Part shown: positions 1 through 6,182 of the stretch, piece after piece
Layout: each line of letters opens with the position of its first letter
How positions within the stretch are numbered: position 1 is the first letter of the stretch
DNA from: Lentisphaeria bacterium
Lineage (GTDB): Bacteria > Verrucomicrobiota > Lentisphaeria > Oligosphaerales > Oligosphaeraceae
Length of the DNA stretch: 7,385 bases
Direction of reading: 5' to 3'
NCBI GenBank assembly: GCA_016287975.1
Contig: JAEEXV010000265.1
Location: forward strand, 1 to 7,385
The notes under the pieces: generated by a model
The model's database searches: none
What the model was told of the DNA's origin: nothing
Seen by the model: the letters and a program-made list of their open reading frames with translations, nothing else
Program-made: the position numbers and the translations under genes

Positions 1-1
1 C

Positions 2-106
2 CTCCGTCGAGGCATCAACGACCGCTTCCTCCGCATCTCCGTCGGGATAGAAAATGCCGGCGACCTCATCGAAGACCTAAAACAGGCAATCAGCAAACAA
101 GCATGA
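2..106 (+). CDS. C-terminal end of a trans-sulfuration PLP enzyme (partial)
   Basis: Only the last 34 codons lie in the window; the gene begins before base 1. The reading frame ends in Leu-Arg-Ile-Ser-Val-Gly-Ile-Glu followed by Asp-Leu-Ile-Glu-Asp-Leu. This is the typical C-terminus of the Cys/Met-metabolism PLP family (cystathionine gamma-synthase, cystathionine beta- or gamma-lyase, O-acetylhomoserine sulfhydrylase). The Arg in this motif belongs to the substrate-carboxylate site in the family. The PLP lysine and the residues that separate the subfamilies are outside the window, so the exact reaction cannot be called. Its TGA overlaps the ATG of the next gene (ATGA), which suggests translational coupling with the MalY-like lyase and a joint role in cystathionine/homocysteine metabolism. 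Confidence 0.85.
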   Translation, partial: LRRGINDRFLRISVGIENAGDLIEDLKQAISKQA

Positions 107-1281
107 ACTACGATTTCGACCTAATTATTTCACGCTACCACACATGCAGCCTCAAATACGACTTCGCAAAAGAACGGGGAAAGCCTGGAGACTTGCTGCC
201 GATGTGGGTGGCGGATATGGATTTCCAGACGCCGCCAGCCGTGCGGGAGGCACTGGCGGCCAGGGCCGTCCACGGCATATTCGGCTATTCCGATCCGGAC
301 AAAGAGTATTTCGATGCCCTTTCCAACTGGTTCGGGACGCGGCATGGCTGGGAGGTAGATCCAACCACGTCTGTTCGTGCTCCTGGCGTCGTGTTTGCCC
401 TCTGCACCTTGATTCGATGCCTCACGGAACCGGGGGACGCAGTCCTCATCCAGGAACCTGTCTATTACTGCTTCAGAGCTGCCATCCACGACAACGGACG
501 CAAGACCATTGTGAACGAGCTGCGCTTCGACGGGATTCAATACCATATCGATTTCGAGGACTTCGAGCGAAAAATCATGGAAAACCACGTAAAACTGTTC
601 ATTCTTTGCAGCCCGCACAACCCTGTCGGGCGCGTGTGGACGGGCAGCGAACTTGAACGATTGGCGGAAATCTGCCTGCGCCACGGCGTGTTCGTGGCGG
701 CGGATGAAATCCACGAGGATTTCGTGTACACCGGCCACAGGCACACCGTCTTTGCAACGCTTTCAGGGGAAGTCGCCGACAACTGCGCAGTCTGCACCGC
801 GCCAAGCAAGACATTCAATCTCGCCGCACTGCACAACGCCAATATCTTCATCGCACACGAGCAGGTTCGCCGACGGTTCCAGCGAGAACTGGACGCGGAG
901 GGTTTCAGCCAGTCGAACATCATGGGTCTCGTCGCCTGCCAGGCCGCATACCAGCATGGAGCGGAATGGCTGGACCAGCTCATCGACTACCTATATGGCA
1001 ATATCGCGCTCATGCGTGAGACATTCAAGTCCCGCATGCCGCAGCTGCGCCTCATTGAACCGGAGGGGACCTATCTCCCATGGGTGGATTTCTCAAGACT
1101 CCACCTGCCTGTCCCCGAACTGGAACGTTTCATCGTCGAGAAGGCGAAACTCTGGCTGGACGGCGGAACCCTCTTTGGAGCAAGCGGCGCTGGCTTCCAG
1201 AGGTTCAACATAGCCACTCCGCGCGCGGTTGTACGGCGTGCACTGGAACAGCTTGAATCCGCAATGCATCAAATCTCATAA
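103..1281 (+). CDS. malY: MalY/PatB-type cystathionine beta-lyase (PLP-dependent)
   Basis: This 392-residue protein has the length and layout of the MalY/PatB C-S beta-lyases, fold-type I PLP enzymes of the cytosol that split cystathionine (and cysteine or its S-conjugates) into a thiol, pyruvate and ammonia. The N-terminal signature LPMWVADMDF is at residues 32-41. Asn173 sits in SPHNPVG, Asp201 (pyridine-nitrogen contact) in AADEIHEDF, the PLP lysine is Lys236 in PSKTFNLA, and the carboxylate-binding Arg is Arg367 in GFQRFNIATPR. The ATG at 103 is preferred because the protein begins with the usual family N-terminus and overlaps the preceding stop as ATGA. No strong Shine-Dalgarno is visible, so reinitiation is likely. 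With the upstream trans-sulfuration enzyme it could run homocysteine formation for methionine, or act in cysteine/thiol degradation. MalY-type lyases are promiscuous, so the in vivo substrate is uncertain. Its last 13 bases overlap the end of the opposing acetyltransferase gene. Confidence 0.93.
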   Translation: MNYDFDLIISRYHTCSLKYDFAKERGKPGDLLPMWVADMDFQTPPAVREALAARAVHGIFGYSDPDKEYFDALSNWFGTRHGWEVDPTTSVRAPGVVFALCTLIRCLTEPGDAVLIQEPVYYCFRAAIHDNGRKTIVNELRFDGIQYHIDFEDFERKIMENHVKLFILCSPHNPVGRVWTGSELERLAEICLRHGVFVAADEIHEDFVYTGHRHTVFATLSGEVADNCAVCTAPSKTFNLAALHNANIFIAHEQVRRRFQRELDAEGFSQSNIMGLVACQAAYQHGAEWLDQLIDYLYGNIALMRETFKSRMPQLRLIEPEGTYLPWVDFSRLHLPVPELERFIVEKAKLWLDGGTLFGASGAGFQRFNIATPRAVVRRALEQLESAMHQIS

Positions 1282-2204
1282 GTCAGGAATTCGCCATTCT
1301 GGAATTCGACATTCTCGTTTCGCTTGAACTGGAGTTCAGGCATCTTGGCGCTGACGCGCGTCTGTTCGGGGACGGACTTTGTCACGAACGCATTGCCGCC
1401 AACGACAACGCCACCGCCAATCACCGTCTCGCCCCCCAGGATGGAAGCGCCCGAGTAGATAGTCACATCGTCCTCGACGGTCGGATGCCGCTTCCGGCCC
1501 TTCAGCTGCTGGCCGCCACGTGTCGAAAGCGCCCCCAGCGTGACACCCTGGTAGATTTTCGCGTGCTCGCCAATCTCCGCCGTCTCGCCGATTACGATGC
1601 CCGTCCCATGGTCGATGAAAAAATATTTCCCAAGCTTCGCGCCTGGATGGATGTCGATTCCCGTGACACTGTGGGCATGTTCCGTCATGACGCGCGGAAT
1701 CAGCGGAACGCCAAGCTCATACAGCTCGTGGGCAATCCTGTTCACCATCGTCGCATAGATGCCTGGATACGAGGAAATCACCTCGTCGCGGCTGAACGCC
1801 GCAGGGTCGCCCTCGTAGGCGGCCTCTATGTCCGTAGCGAGGTATTCGCGAATCTTCGGAATAGCGCTTAGAAACGCATCCACAATCTCCGCGCTCCGCT
1901 CCTGGAGCTCATCTTCAGCCGTCTGCTTGTATTCCTCCTTGAACATGCGAAGCGTCTTGGCTACTTGCTCCAGCAGCGTCTCGCGGATTTCCTCTAGCAA
2001 CTGCCCTGTGTAGAAGCGGATGTTGTCGCCCCGAAGCTCCTTCTGGTCAAAGAAGCCGGGGAAGACGATGTACTGCAATTTTCTCAGGGCCTCCAGAATA
2101 CGCTCGCGCTTCGGGAACTGCGTCTCCCCGATCTTGCGGATATGTGGATGACGCGCGTAGCTCTCCAGCACCGCCTCCAATAAGTCGTCTATCTTGTGGG
2201 TCAT
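1269..2204 (-). CDS. cysE: Serine O-acetyltransferase, long form
   Basis: This 311-residue protein transfers acetyl from acetyl-CoA to L-serine, giving O-acetylserine, the usual acceptor in cysteine synthesis. Residues 1-175 form a helical N-terminal region, longer than in short EpsC-type enzymes. From about 182 to 285 it shows left-handed beta-helix hexapeptide repeats. By comparison with E. coli CysE, the catalytic residues are Asp184 (GIDIHP) and His199 (FIDHGTGIVIGE); His240 (KRHP) corresponds to the conserved active-site His. The ATG is preceded by GGAGG at 2211-2215 with a 6-base spacer, 15 bases after the desulfurase stop, so it is the last gene of the operon. The C-terminus carries a five-residue near-repeat (NVEFQ/NGEFL) from a 15-base tandem duplication and ends in Ile. 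A terminal Ile is what known acetyltransferases insert into CysK to form the cysteine synthase complex, but whether this tail does so is unknown. Serine acetyltransferase is a reported neighbour of Family 2A encapsulins. Confidence 0.95.
   Translation of the reverse strand: MTHKIDDLLEAVLESYARHPHIRKIGETQFPKRERILEALRKLQYIVFPGFFDQKELRGDNIRFYTGQLLEEIRETLLEQVAKTLRMFKEEYKQTAEDELQERSAEIVDAFLSAIPKIREYLATDIEAAYEGDPAAFSRDEVISSYPGIYATMVNRIAHELYELGVPLIPRVMTEHAHSVTGIDIHPGAKLGKYFFIDHGTGIVIGETAEIGEHAKIYQGVTLGALSTRGGQQLKGRKRHPTVEDDVTIYSGASILGGETVIGGGVVVGGNAFVTKSVPEQTRVSAKMPELQFKRNENVEFQNGEFLTYEI
1286..1315. repeat. 15-base tandem duplication inside the cysE 3' end
   Basis: Bases 1286-1300 and 1301-1315 are two adjacent copies of a 15-base unit starting GGAATTCG, identical at 14 of 15 positions (C versus A at the ninth or tenth base). 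The unit length keeps frame and encodes NVEFQ then NGEFL near the C-terminus of the acetyltransferase. Each copy contains a GAATTC palindrome. It is best explained as an in-frame slippage duplication. Confidence 0.8.
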
Positions 2205-2210
2205 GCAGTT

Positions 2211-2215
2211 CCTCC
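2211..2215 (-). promoter_or_regulatory. Ribosome binding site of cysE
   Basis: GGAGG on the minus strand sits 6 bases before the ATG at 2204, inside the 15-base gap after the desulfurase stop codon. It fixes the acetyltransferase start. Confidence 0.75.
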
Positions 2216-2219
2216 GCTT

Positions 2220-3716
2220 TTATCTTACCAGACGCGTCAGCGCCTCGGCCAGCAGGTCGATTTCCTCGGGCGTGTTGTAGAACGCCAGCACGGGGCGCAC
2301 CGTGCCCTCCAGCCCGTAGTGGCGAAGGATGGGCTGTGCGCAATGATGCCCTGCGCGGACCGCGATACCCTGTCCGTCCAGATACTTTCCGACAGAAACG
2401 ATGTCGTGGTTGTCCAGCACGAAGGACAGCACGCCTGACTTGTTCCTCGCCATGCCAATCAGGTGCAGACCGGGCACCGCCGCCAGGCGCGACATGCCGT
2501 ATTGGGTCAGTTCGTGTTCGTATGCGGCGACATTCGCCATGCCGAGACGCATCATGTATTCCAGCGCCTCGCCCAGCCCCACCGCGTCCGCGATGCTGCC
2601 CGTGCCAGCCTCGAACTTGTTCGGGGCGGCCTGGTAGACCGTGCGCTCGAAGGTGACGTCCGCTATCATGTTGCCACCGCCCTGGTATGGCTGCGCCTCC
2701 TCAAGCGCGTCCGTCCTGCCATAGACCGCGCCGATTCCATTCGGCCCGAAAATCTTGTGGCCCGAGAACACGTAGAAGTCAGGGTCCAGGGCGGTCACGT
2801 TGACAGGGATGTGCGCGACGGACTGTGCGCCATCGATCAGGATGCGCACGCCGTGCGCATGGGCGATGGCGACAATTTCCTCAACGGGAGTGATTGTGCC
2901 GAGCACATTGGAGACGTGCGTGACGGACACGAATCTCGTGCGCTCGTTGAAGAGCCTTGAGTATTCGGAGAGGATGAGCTGCCCATCCTTGTCCACGGGT
3001 ATGACGCGGATCTTCGCGCCCGTCGCCGCCGCAATCATCTGCCACGGCACGATGTTCGCATGGTGCTCCAGAATGGAGAGGATGATTTCGTCGCCTGGGC
3101 GGAGCAGCGGTCGCACATAGCTCTGCGCGACCAGATTGACGCCCTCGGTCGTGCCACGGACAAACACGATGTCCTTCGCATTGCCCGCGCCAAGGAATTT
3201 CGCCACGGTCGAACGGGCGTTCTCGTATGCGTCGGTAGAGCGCGCGGCAAGTTCGTGCGCTCCGCGATGGACATTGGAATTCTCGTGCGAGTAGTAGTAG
3301 GAGATGCGGTCGATGACCTGCTGGGGACGCTGCGTCGTCGCCCCGTTGTCAAACCATACCAGCCGTTTGCCAGAGCTGAGCGGCTCCTGAAGGATTGGAA
3401 AATCCGCGCGAAGTTTGTCCACGGGGACTGAACCCACCGTCGCGGATGAGCGCGGCAGGGGCTTTGCCTTGTCATTCGCCACCGCCGAAACGTCCGCCGC
3501 ATTCGTGGCGGACACCAGCGTGGGCGTGTATGCCTCGGTTGGCGCGGATGACGCATCGCGCAGAACATCGGAGGCGATTTGCGCCCAGTCCGTCCCAGTG
3601 GAAACCGCGGGCACAGGCTGCTGAACGCCTTCCAGTTCAGCGGCCCAGGCCAAAAGTTGCCCTTCGCTAGGCAGCCCAGCTGCTGATGGATTCAGATTAG
3701 TCCCTGCTGTAGTCAT
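2220..3716 (-). CDS. sufS: SufS-type cysteine desulfurase with encapsulin cargo extension
   Basis: This PLP enzyme takes sulfur from L-cysteine, leaving alanine and an enzyme persulfide. Counting from the ATG at 3716 (498 residues), about 99-498 is a complete group II (SufS/CsdA-like) desulfurase: His218 in EHHANIVPW, Asp295 in LIDGAQS, PLP lysine Lys321 in SGHKIFGP, catalytic Cys459 in RAGHHCAQP, and Arg474 before LAFYNT. Residues 1-98 are an extra low-complexity segment rich in Ala, Ser, Thr and Pro, absent from ordinary SufS (about 400 residues). It holds short conserved-looking pieces, notably GLPS at 14-17 followed by an amphipathic stretch ending AELEG. Such extensions direct desulfurases into Family 2A encapsulins, and the encapsulin gene lies directly upstream. 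An in-frame GTG at 3725 is possible, but the AGGTGA at 3722-3727 favours the ATG. The gene overlaps the encapsulin end by 20 bases, implying translational coupling of shell and cargo. No sufBCD genes are nearby, so a housekeeping Fe-S role is less likely than sulfur donation or storage. Confidence 0.94.
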   Translation of the reverse strand: MTTAGTNLNPSAAGLPSEGQLLAWAAELEGVQQPVPAVSTGTDWAQIASDVLRDASSAPTEAYTPTLVSATNAADVSAVANDKAKPLPRSSATVGSVPVDKLRADFPILQEPLSSGKRLVWFDNGATTQRPQQVIDRISYYYSHENSNVHRGAHELAARSTDAYENARSTVAKFLGAGNAKDIVFVRGTTEGVNLVAQSYVRPLLRPGDEIILSILEHHANIVPWQMIAAATGAKIRVIPVDKDGQLILSEYSRLFNERTRFVSVTHVSNVLGTITPVEEIVAIAHAHGVRILIDGAQSVAHIPVNVTALDPDFYVFSGHKIFGPNGIGAVYGRTDALEEAQPYQGGGNMIADVTFERTVYQAAPNKFEAGTGSIADAVGLGEALEYMMRLGMANVAAYEHELTQYGMSRLAAVPGLHLIGMARNKSGVLSFVLDNHDIVSVGKYLDGQGIAVRAGHHCAQPILRHYGLEGTVRPVLAFYNTPEEIDLLAEALTRLVR

Positions 3717-4653
3717 AGTATTCACCTACCTCCACGTCTTCAAGCACCGCGATGGCGTCATCTGCGAGAATCGCCGCCGAGCAGTAGAGCGACAGCAGGT
3801 AGGATGCCACTCCCTTGTCGTCTATGCCGCGGAAGCGGATGGAAAGGCCGCGCGAATGCTCGCCCTGCAGACCGCTCTGGTACAGTCCGATGACGCCGCG
3901 CTTCGTCTCGCCCGTGCGGATCAGCAGGATGTTCGTCTTGCCGCTCTGGGACTTCGGGTTCTTCAGCCCGTCCACAAGCATCTTGTCCGACGGAATCAGG
4001 GGGATGCCACGCCAGAGGATGAAGGTCCCGCCGTTGATGTTCGCGGTCACAGGGGGCACGCCGCGGCGCGTGCATTCGCGCTCGAACGCCGCGATGGCAC
4101 GGGGATGGGCCAGGAAGAAGGACGGCTCTTTCCAGACCTTGGAGATGAGTTCGTCCAGGTCGTCGGGCGTGGGTGCGCCGACGCTGTTGTGCGGCTGGAT
4201 GCGCTGCGAGTCGGCCACGTTCTTCAAAAGCCCGTAGTCGTCATTGTTGATGAGCTGGCTTTCCTGGCGTTCGCGGAGGCTCTCCACCGCCAGCGCAAGC
4301 TGTTCCTTGGCCTGGTCATAGGGCGAGCTAAACACGTCCTGTACCTGGGTGTTGACGTTGATGATGGTGGAGATGGAGTTGAGAATGTATTCGCGGGGCT
4401 TTTGCTCGTAATCGACAAAGCCCTGCGGGATGGTGTCGCTCTTCGGCTTGGAGCTGCAGAGCACTTCCAGCGGCGTCGCGCCTTCTTTCACCCTGTTGAC
4501 GCGGTAGATACCGGCGTCCAGACCCTTGAACTCCAGAAATCTGGAGAGCCATTTCGGGGTAAGCATCCCGAATTGCGGCCTAGTCTTCGTGACGTCCGCC
4601 AGCTGATAGGCCGCGGCTTTTCCCAATGCGTTGATTTTGATTTCGTCGGACAT
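3697..4653 (-). CDS. srpI: Family 2A encapsulin shell protein (SrpI type)
   Basis: This 318-residue protein matches the SrpI-type Family 2A encapsulins, HK97-fold proteins that self-assemble into closed protein shells in the cytosol. Recognisable blocks, recalled from the Synechococcus SrpI sequence, are: the N-arm with QLADVTKT and LTPKWL (17-36); AGIYRVNRVK (47-56); VDYEQKPREY (80-89); SSPYDQAKEQL (109-119); ERQESQLINN followed by YGLLKNV (128-146); APTPDDLDELI and VWKEPSFFLAHP (160-184); ECTRRGVPP (193-201); WRGIPLIPSDK (214-224); VGLYQ-like GVIGLYQSGLQGE (253-265); and a C-terminal LYCSAAILADDAIAVLEDVEV before YYDYSRD. There is no nucleotide-binding insertion of the Family 2B kind. The gene is followed, with a 20-base overlap, by a desulfurase carrying a cargo-type extension, which is the classic Family 2A pairing. 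A modest AAGGA at 4663-4667 lies 9 bases before the ATG. Cyanobacterial and Acinetobacter relatives package cysteine desulfurase, and the Acinetobacter one was reported to store elemental sulfur; the same is inferred here, not shown. Confidence 0.94.
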   Translation of the reverse strand: MSDEIKINALGKAAAYQLADVTKTRPQFGMLTPKWLSRFLEFKGLDAGIYRVNRVKEGATPLEVLCSSKPKSDTIPQGFVDYEQKPREYILNSISTIINVNTQVQDVFSSPYDQAKEQLALAVESLRERQESQLINNDDYGLLKNVADSQRIQPHNSVGAPTPDDLDELISKVWKEPSFFLAHPRAIAAFERECTRRGVPPVTANINGGTFILWRGIPLIPSDKMLVDGLKNPKSQSGKTNILLIRTGETKRGVIGLYQSGLQGEHSRGLSIRFRGIDDKGVASYLLSLYCSAAILADDAIAVLEDVEVGEYYDYSRD

Positions 4654-4703
4654 GTTCTTGTTTCCTTGCTGGTTATGGTTTTCTATTTCAATTCACGGAA
4701 AAA
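4654..4703 (-). other. A/T-rich 50-base spacer before the encapsulin gene
   Basis: This is the widest gap in the minus-strand gene set and is much more A/T-rich than its surroundings. It contains AAGGA (4663-4667) as the likely encapsulin ribosome binding site. I see no hairpin with a T-run and no convincing -35/-10 pair, but an internal promoter or mRNA-processing site that raises shell expression is possible. Confidence 0.4.
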
Positions 4704-5885
4704 TCAGAGTTGTCTTGCGGTCGGGTCAACCTCGTTGATCCACCCCTGCACACCGTCCTGGAGGTTCATCATCCGCCCCTGGTAGCCCGCCTCGCGCAGA
4801 TTGCGGATGGCCAGGATGCTCCGCTGGCCGATTTTGCAGACAAAGACAGTGTCCACGGCAGGGTCAAGTTCCTCCTGGCGGCGGACGACCTGGCCGAGCG
4901 GAACCGCCTTTGCATTCGGAAACTTGAAATAGGCGCGCTCGTGCGGCTCACGCAGGTCGATGACCTGGACCGGCTCGCCCGCGTCGAAGCGCCGCTTCAG
5001 CTCGGTTGCGGAGATGGATTCCACGGGCGTCTCGTCCTGCTGGCGTCTCATTCCGCAGAACTGCTCGTAGTCGATGAGCTTCGTGATGCTCGGATGCTTC
5101 CCGCAGATCGGGCAGTCGGGATCGCTCTCCAGCTTCAATTCGCGGAATTTCATCCTCCACGCGTCGTAGAGAAGGAGACGGCCCGCAAGCGTTTCGCCGC
5201 CGCCCACAATGAGTTTGATGACCTCGTTGGCTTGAATCATCCCGATGACGCCGGGCAGGACGCCGAGTACGCCGCCCTCCGCGCAAGATGGGACCAGGCC
5301 GGGCGGCGGCGGCTCGCGGTAGAGGCAGCGGTAGCACGGCCCGTGCTTGGCGTAGAAAACGCTTGCCTGCCCTTCGAACTGGAATACCGAGCCGTAGACG
5401 TTCGGCTTGCCGAGAAGCACGCAGGCGTCGTTGACAAGGTAACGCGTCGGATAGTTGTCCGTCCCGTCCGCCACCACGTCGTACTCGCGGATGATGTCCA
5501 AGGCGTTCTCGCTTTTCAGCGGCTCGTTGTAGGTGACGACGTTCACCAGAGGGTTCAGGGCTCGGATTCGGTCCCGCGCGGAGGCGACTTTCGGACGCCC
5601 CACGTCCCGTGTGCCGTGGATGATCTGGCGGTGGAGGTTCGAGGCGTCGACGCAGTCGAAATCCACGAGGCCGAGCGTGCCCACCCCTGCGGCTGCCAGA
5701 TAGAGCGCAAGAGGCGCACCAAGGCCGCCCGTCCCGACGAGCAGGACCTTCGCGGCCTTCAGTTTCTTTTGCCCCTTGATGCCGATTTCTGACAGAAGAA
5801 GCTGGCGGCTGTAGCGCGAGAGCTCGTCGTGCGTCAGCTCCCCCAGCCGCTCATCGGGTATGATGCTTGGTATGGCTTCGCTCAT
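4704..5885 (-). CDS. moeZ: MoeZ-type adenylyltransferase/sulfurtransferase (ThiF + rhodanese)
   Basis: This 393-residue fusion activates a ubiquitin-like sulfur carrier by adenylating its C-terminal Gly-Gly and then turns it into a thiocarboxylate. Residues 18-265 are the MoeB/ThiF (E1-like) domain: RYSRQ at 24-28, the nucleotide loop GTGGLG at 51-56, Asp143 in DGTDN, two Zn-binding CxxC pairs at Cys184/Cys187 and Cys258/Cys261, and the conserved Cys201 in SCAEGGVLG. Residues 288-393 are a rhodanese domain with active-site Cys350 in the loop CKIGQRS, which would carry the persulfide. This arrangement is that of mycobacterial MoeZ, which serves CysO and molybdopterin synthase. The start lies 3 bases after the CysO stop, and its Shine-Dalgarno AGGAGG lies inside the CysO Gly-Gly codons. 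The immediate neighbour CysO is the obvious partner. The rhodanese domain could accept sulfur from the encapsulin-linked desulfurase, which is inference. No molybdopterin or thiamine genes are in view. Confidence 0.94.
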   Translation of the reverse strand: MSEAIPSIIPDERLGELTHDELSRYSRQLLLSEIGIKGQKKLKAAKVLLVGTGGLGAPLALYLAAAGVGTLGLVDFDCVDASNLHRQIIHGTRDVGRPKVASARDRIRALNPLVNVVTYNEPLKSENALDIIREYDVVADGTDNYPTRYLVNDACVLLGKPNVYGSVFQFEGQASVFYAKHGPCYRCLYREPPPPGLVPSCAEGGVLGVLPGVIGMIQANEVIKLIVGGGETLAGRLLLYDAWRMKFRELKLESDPDCPICGKHPSITKLIDYEQFCGMRRQQDETPVESISATELKRRFDAGEPVQVIDLREPHERAYFKFPNAKAVPLGQVVRRQEELDPAVDTVFVCKIGQRSILAIRNLREAGYQGRMMNLQDGVQGWINEVDPTARQL

Positions 5886-5888
5886 GTT

Positions 5889-6167
5889 TCAGCATCCTCC
5901 TGCAATTGCGGGAACAAGCATCACGGTCGCGCCAGGCGCGACCTGTGTCTCAAGCCCGTTCAGTTTCTTGATGTTCGTCCCATCTACGAAGACGTTCACG
6001 AAGCCGCGCAGTTTCACGCCGTCTTCATAAATCTGGTGTTTCAGGTCGGGGTATTCGGCTGCAAGATTGGCAAGAGCCTCCCTGACGGTGCCGCCGTCAA
6101 CTTCGACCTCGGACTTGCGGTCCACAAAGGATCTCAACGCAGTTGGTACTAGAATCGTAACGCTCAT
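5889..6167 (-). CDS. cysO: CysO-type sulfur carrier protein ending Gly-Gly-Cys
   Basis: This 92-residue protein has the beta-grasp ubiquitin-like fold of the MoaD/ThiS/CysO family. It closely follows mycobacterial CysO: an N-terminal VTILVPTALR strand, the central RGFVNVFVDGTNI segment (54-66) and a C-terminal VMLVPAIAGG (82-91). Sulfur carriers work through a C-terminal Gly-Gly that is adenylated and thiocarboxylated. Here Gly90-Gly91 is followed by one more encoded residue, Cys92, before the TGA, so the tail is masked and would have to be trimmed. A precedent is QbsE of thioquinolobactin synthesis, whose C-terminal Cys-Phe is removed by the JAMM protease QbsD; a JAMM gene lies just upstream here. 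AAGGAG (6175-6180) sits 7 bases before the ATG. It is flanked by mec and moeZ, so activation, use and release genes are contiguous. MoaD for molybdopterin is the alternative, but the neighbours argue against it. Confidence 0.93.
   Translation of the reverse strand: MSVTILVPTALRSFVDRKSEVEVDGGTVREALANLAAEYPDLKHQIYEDGVKLRGFVNVFVDGTNIKKLNGLETQVAPGATVMLVPAIAGGC
5896..5901 (-). promoter_or_regulatory. moeZ ribosome binding site embedded in the CysO tail codons
   Basis: AGGAGG on the minus strand lies 10 bases before the moeZ ATG at 5885 and overlaps the codons for the last Ala-Gly-Gly of CysO. The GGA choice for both glycines creates it. The two genes are therefore locked together for translation. 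Confidence 0.7.
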
Positions 6168-6174
6168 GATGGTG

Positions 6175-6180
6175 CTCCTT
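6175..6180 (-). promoter_or_regulatory. Ribosome binding site of cysO
   Basis: AAGGAG on the minus strand, 7 bases before the ATG at 6167, lies in the 15-base gap after mec. It supports the short CysO start. Confidence 0.75.
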
Positions 6181-6182
6181 GT

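Noticed and set aside
130..744. 204-codon minus-strand frame opposite the MalY-like gene
   Set aside because: It is antisense to catalytic motifs of the PLP enzyme, has no plausible Shine-Dalgarno or domain, and is treated as a shadow.
1286..1315. Paired GAATTC palindromes considered as a bidirectional terminator between convergent genes
   Set aside because: The copies are direct repeats, not an inverted pair forming a G+C-rich stem, and there is no T-run. They lie inside cysE coding sequence.
2220..3716. Reading the desulfurase as a housekeeping Suf Fe-S cluster gene
   Set aside because: No sufB, sufC, sufD, sufE or sufU lies nearby, while the N-terminal extension and adjoining encapsulin point to a cargo role.
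3717..3725. GTG at 3725 as desulfurase start (501 residues)
   Set aside because: GGAGG is only 3 bases from this GTG, whereas AGGTGA is well spaced for the ATG at 3716. It was kept only as a possible alternative.
4654..4703. Internal promoter or terminator in the gap before the encapsulin gene
   Set aside because: No hairpin plus T-run, and no -35/-10 pair with reasonable spacing could be found. Only the A/T richness is certain.
3856..4785. 309-codon open frame on the + strand opposite the encapsulin gene
   Set aside because: It is a mirror frame of a well-supported encapsulin gene, crosses into moeZ, and has low-complexity Arg/Val/Leu/Asp composition without recognisable motifs.
4710..5792. 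360-codon open frame on the + strand opposite moeZ
   Set aside because: It is fully antisense to a gene with complete ThiF and rhodanese motifs and its translation resembles no family I know. Long antisense frames are expected in G+C-rich coding DNA.
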